Shown here one piece after another: positions 61,715 through 64,000 of a stretch of 64,000 bases of DNA. The stretch is from Parvibaculum indicum. GTDB lineage: Bacteria > Pseudomonadota > Alphaproteobacteria > Parvibaculales > Parvibaculaceae. The DNA is taken from contig NZ_JAASQO010000002.1 of the NCBI RefSeq assembly GCF_011762095.1, positions 301,359 to 365,358 on the forward strand, written 5' to 3'. The position numbers were made by a program, and so were the translations under genes. The notes beneath the pieces were generated by a model that was not told where the DNA came from, searched no databases, and worked only from the letters and a program-made list of their open reading frames with translations. Each line of letters starts with the position of its first letter. The stretch's first letter is position 1.

Positions 61715-61845
61715 AAACACCGAAACGATGCATACCGAAACATGACTGCAGGAAGATAATCAGCCGTGCCCGGACTGTCCGGGAATTACTGAAACGGCTG
61801 TCCGGGATTTAGCGGAATCGCTGTCCGGTAATTCTGAAATCCGCA

Positions 61846-61851
61846 CAAAAT
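61846..61851. repeat. Target-site duplication, right copy (CAAAAT)
   Basis: These six bases match the left flank at 59201-59206 and directly follow the terminal CCGCA. Confidence 0.88.
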
Positions 61852-62020
61852 ACCAGCCCGACTTGGGCGGCATTGAAATCATTTGGTTTTTCGTCGATTT
61901 CAATACTGATTCAGAAAAACGGTCTAAAAATGGCTCCCAAATTTATTTGTGCTGGCTTTATGAACGCCTGCCGGTAGCGAAAAAATCGACACCCGCTCAG
62001 CGTGGGAGGGTTCACCGCTT
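61852..62020. other. AT-rich non-coding spacer with possible omega-RNA end
   Basis: No gene is seen. Bases 61990-62020 contain the hairpin CCCGCTCAGCGTGGG and a GGTTCACCGC segment directly downstream of the IS607-type tnpB stop on the minus strand, where the guide-RNA scaffold usually ends. Confidence 0.45.
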
Positions 62021-63295
62021 TCATGGACTTGATCTTTTCTGATCAGAGCCCAATTCCTGCTTCGACGCGGCCGGTTTCGTAACGGGATCATTTCCGTCAC
62101 CAGAGCCTTCCGCTCCACAAGCTGTCACCGGACGGACCGCGAAGTCCTCGCTACCGGCCAAATTCTTGAGGTTGATCGCTGCATTCACATCGCGATCATG
62201 CTGCGCGCCGCAATTGGCGCAGGTCCATGAGCGGACCGAGAGCGGAAGAGTTTCCGCTTTAGTATTGCATGCCGAGCAGATCTTGCTGGAAGCATAGAAT
62301 CTGTCGGCGACCATAAGGGCACCACCGAGACGCTCGAGCTTATAGCTCAGCTGGCGGCGAAATTCGTAAAAGCCCATGTCCGAGATGGCGCGGGATAGAT
62401 GCCTGTTCGCCATCATGCCGCGAACATTGAGATCCTCAATGACCACAGCGCTGGCCTTGCGGGCCAGCCCGGTCGTGAGCTTGTGCAGCCCATCCTGCCG
62501 GATATTGCGGATGCGCGCATGGAGCTTCGCGATCTTGGCGCGAGAACGCGCGCGGTTCTTCCCGCCTTTTGCCTTTCGCGCATGGGACCTCTGGAGCCTG
62601 GCGAGCCGCTTCAGGTTTCTGCCCAGAGATTTCGGACCGGCGAACTTGCGGCCATCGCTCAGGGTTGCCAGGTCGGTAACACCGAGATCGACCCCGAGAA
62701 CCTCCTCGTCGGGACGCGGCGTAAAGCTGTGATTGATCTCGACCGCAATAGCCGCGAACCACCGCCCAGCCTCTCGAGAGATAGTCACGGATTTCAGGGC
62801 TGGTTCCCTATCCGGACCAAAACGCAGATCTTCACGCATGCGCACCCATCCAATGCGCGGCAGTTTCAAACGTCGACCCTCGATACGGAATGTTCCAGGG
62901 CCGTTGTCAGGCCGGAAGCTCTCCCGGCATCGATCCTTGGCTTTGAAGTTGGGGTAGCGGGCGCGCCCGGCAAAGAAGCCCTTGAATGCTGCCCCAAGAT
63001 TCTTGATCGCCTGTTGCGGAACTGCCTTGGGCGCTTGCAGCATCCAGGGGTATTCGGTCCCCTTGATTGCGTTGAGTTCACGGCGCAACGCCGCCTCGTT
63101 GGGCTTTGGCAGGGCGTTGTCCGCGCGGTGCGCGGAATATTGCGATTTCCAGCGATCGAGGGCCCAGTTCCAGCTGAACCGGGCGATACCGGCGCATTGG
63201 GAGAACAGCTCGTCTTGCGTCTTGTTCACATCAAGAGCGACGCGATGAACCGTCATGATCCGGGTAGATACCATTGCTCCGTCAAGCGCCACCAT
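62021..63295 (-). CDS. tnpB: TnpB RNA-guided nuclease (IS607 type)
   Basis: This 424-residue TnpB has a complete RuvC site: D203 (GVDLGV), E287 (VIEDLNV) and D369 (HDRDVNAAINL). A zinc finger is made of C340, C343, C359 and C362. The ATG at 63295 overlaps the recombinase stop by 14 bp and has AAGGAG five bases upstream, so it is made by translational coupling. It differs clearly from the IS605-type TnpB at 23-24 kb. It is full length and probably functional, but its partner recombinase has lost its start. Confidence 0.9.
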   Translation of the reverse strand: MVALDGAMVSTRIMTVHRVALDVNKTQDELFSQCAGIARFSWNWALDRWKSQYSAHRADNALPKPNEAALRRELNAIKGTEYPWMLQAPKAVPQQAIKNLGAAFKGFFAGRARYPNFKAKDRCRESFRPDNGPGTFRIEGRRLKLPRIGWVRMREDLRFGPDREPALKSVTISREAGRWFAAIAVEINHSFTPRPDEEVLGVDLGVTDLATLSDGRKFAGPKSLGRNLKRLARLQRSHARKAKGGKNRARSRAKIAKLHARIRNIRQDGLHKLTTGLARKASAVVIEDLNVRGMMANRHLSRAISDMGFYEFRRQLSYKLERLGGALMVADRFYASSKICSACNTKAETLPLSVRSWTCANCGAQHDRDVNAAINLKNLAGSEDFAVRPVTACGAEGSGDGNDPVTKPAASKQELGSDQKRSSP

Positions 63296-63905
63296 CGACT
63301 CCTTCGGCCGCGGCCTTGATTTCGGCGATCGGCTTGGCATTCTTTCGGGAGCGTGCGCCGTAAAGGCGGGCGCTAAAGACCGTGATGATTTCGAGGACAT
63401 CGCGCGCGAGATCCTCTTCGAAGCTGGTGTCTTCGCCTTGGTTCAGGATCACGACCTCGACCCCCTTCGCCTCGCAGATCGCGAAGACGAGCTCGGCGCC
63501 GAAACGCAGCAGTCGATCCTTGTGGGTGATGACCAGGCGACCGACGCGATCCTCGACGATGTCTTCGAGCAGTCGCTTGAGGCCTTTCTTGCGATAATTC
63601 ATGCCGGAGCCGAGATCAGTGACGACCTCGTAGGTCCAGCCCTGCCCGGCGCAATAGGCCTCGAGCAGATGCGCCTGGCGCTCCAGGGCCGGCTTCTGGT
63701 CATGGGAGGAGACCCGGGCATATGCGACTGTGCGTCGGGCGGTATCATCCTGCTGCCGATGAAGCTCCGGCTGAAGCTTGGCGAGGTCATAGCGGCGCCG
63801 GCCGCCCTCGGTCACGCGGGCGGGCTTGAGTTTGCCGCTCTCGTCCCATCTGCGCAGGGTGAGGGGCGTTACGCCCAGGGCCTTTGCGGCCTCACCTATT
63901 CCAAC
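63282..63905 (-). pseudogene. tnpA: IS607 serine recombinase TnpA, start removed by IS630
   Basis: Minus-strand frame of 207 codons. It has a MerR-like helix-turn-helix (GIGEAAKALGVTPLTLRRWDESGKL) followed by a serine-resolvase catalytic domain (VAYARVSSHDQKPALERQA with the active serine). From 63905 downward the frame is open, but no ATG, GTG or TTG in frame precedes the helix-turn-helix. The codon before GTT is CTA, and beyond that the bases are the end of an IS630 element. The first usable start (GTG at 63815) would omit the DNA-binding part. Confidence 0.75.
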
Positions 63906-64000
63906 TAGAGCGGATTCAAATTATTCCTGATCATATCCTGCGGCAGCGAAATAGTTTTTACACTCGGTGGGGGTGAAGGCTTGGATTGCGGATGCGATGG
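63906..64000 (-). mobile_element. IS630-family element, terminal part at window edge
   Basis: The sequence after the TA at 63906-63907 begins GAGCGGATTCAAA, the form of IS630-type terminal repeats. IS630 elements duplicate a TA target. The minus strand then carries the last codons of a transposase, and the element runs off the window. Confidence 0.75.
63921..64000 (-). CDS. IS630-family transposase, C-terminal end only
   Basis: A minus-strand frame enters from the window edge and stops with TAA at 63921-63923. Its last residues, AIQAFTPTECKNYFAAAGYD, have the typical IS630 C terminus (aromatic NYF/AAAGY ending). Only about 25 residues are visible, so nothing can be said about activity. Confidence 0.7.
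   Translation of the reverse strand, partial: IASAIQAFTPTECKNYFAAAGYDQE

Larger units (their letters stand above)
59207..61845 (+). mobile_element. Intact IS21-family insertion sequence
   Basis: This 2639-bp element starts TGCGGGTTTC and ends GAAATCCGCA, as imperfect terminal inverted repeats. It carries istA and istB in one direction and is flanked by perfect CAAAAT duplications. The left end has four 19-nt repeats ending TCCCGGACA at 59213, 59236, 59259 and 59282. The right end has three in inverted orientation at 61776, 61799 and 61822, all spaced exactly 23 bp. All signs point to a recent, potentially active insertion. Confidence 0.95.

Noticed and set aside
61852..61990. Continuation of the interrupted IstA fragment after the IS21 element
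   Set aside because: Reading on from the right CAAAAT gives unrelated residues and a stop, so the fragment was truncated before the IS21 insertion.

Overview
The window is GC-rich DNA with dense, often overlapping genes and strong purine Shine-Dalgarno sites. It reads as chromosome from an alphaproteobacterium. The main clues are a CpdR response regulator divergent from an N-formylglutamate amidohydrolase, a PlcP/Agt-type lipid-remodelling pair, a HisN-type histidinol phosphatase, MoxR/CoxE-type genes, and IS21, IS200/IS605, IS607 and IS630 elements. A Parvibaculum-like (Rhizobiales-related) organism would fit, but that is an impression from gene content, not a measurement.

From 1 to about 22.6 kb the content is mostly housekeeping. 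In order: the 3' end of an ArnT-like glycosyltransferase, a PAP2 phosphatase, a LolA-like protein with an outer-membrane barrel protein, tRNA-Val(GAC), cpdR with a hutG-like gene, a lytic transglycosylase and a membrane-anchored FMN glutamate-synthase-like enzyme. Next comes a lipid block: a diacylglycerol-kinase-like gene divergent from a PlcP-like phosphoesterase whose stop overlaps the start of an Agt-like glycosyltransferase, with a Pho-box-like direct repeat between them. After that come YceI, a quinone oxidoreductase, TypA/BipA, an amidohydrolase, HisN, a monoglyceride-lipase-like hydrolase, an acyl-CoA carboxylase subunit and two related basic secreted proteins.

From 22.9 to 25.7 kb lies an IS200/IS605 element (divergent tnpA and tnpB) abutting a second tnpB that lacks its C-terminal end. 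From 25.7 to 52.9 kb core genes resume: a CoA-ligase/GNAT fusion, an Hpt protein, threonine aldolase, gltB-gltD, azlC-azlD, an MBOAT acyltransferase with a small membrane protein, a TetR-controlled RND pump, two SGNH hydrolases, a VWA/MoxR pair, a FadJ-like beta-oxidation enzyme and a limonene-epoxide-hydrolase-like protein. The RND pump cluster lies between the SGNH genes and the MBOAT gene, which would be expected to work together on O-acylation.

From about 53 kb to the end the character changes to an accessory island. It carries a Fic protein with a built-in inhibitory motif, a HipB/HipA pair under a long inverted repeat, and an overlapping pair made of a ribbon-helix-helix-like protein and an AbiEii-type nucleotidyltransferase. 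These genes sit between fragments of two kinds of IS21-family element. An intact IS21 element with a 6-bp target duplication closes the island. It is followed by an IS607 element whose recombinase has lost its start codon to an IS630 element running off the window. The island looks like a toxin-antitoxin or defence hotspot built by repeated transposition, and it is the most likely place for undescribed biology here.
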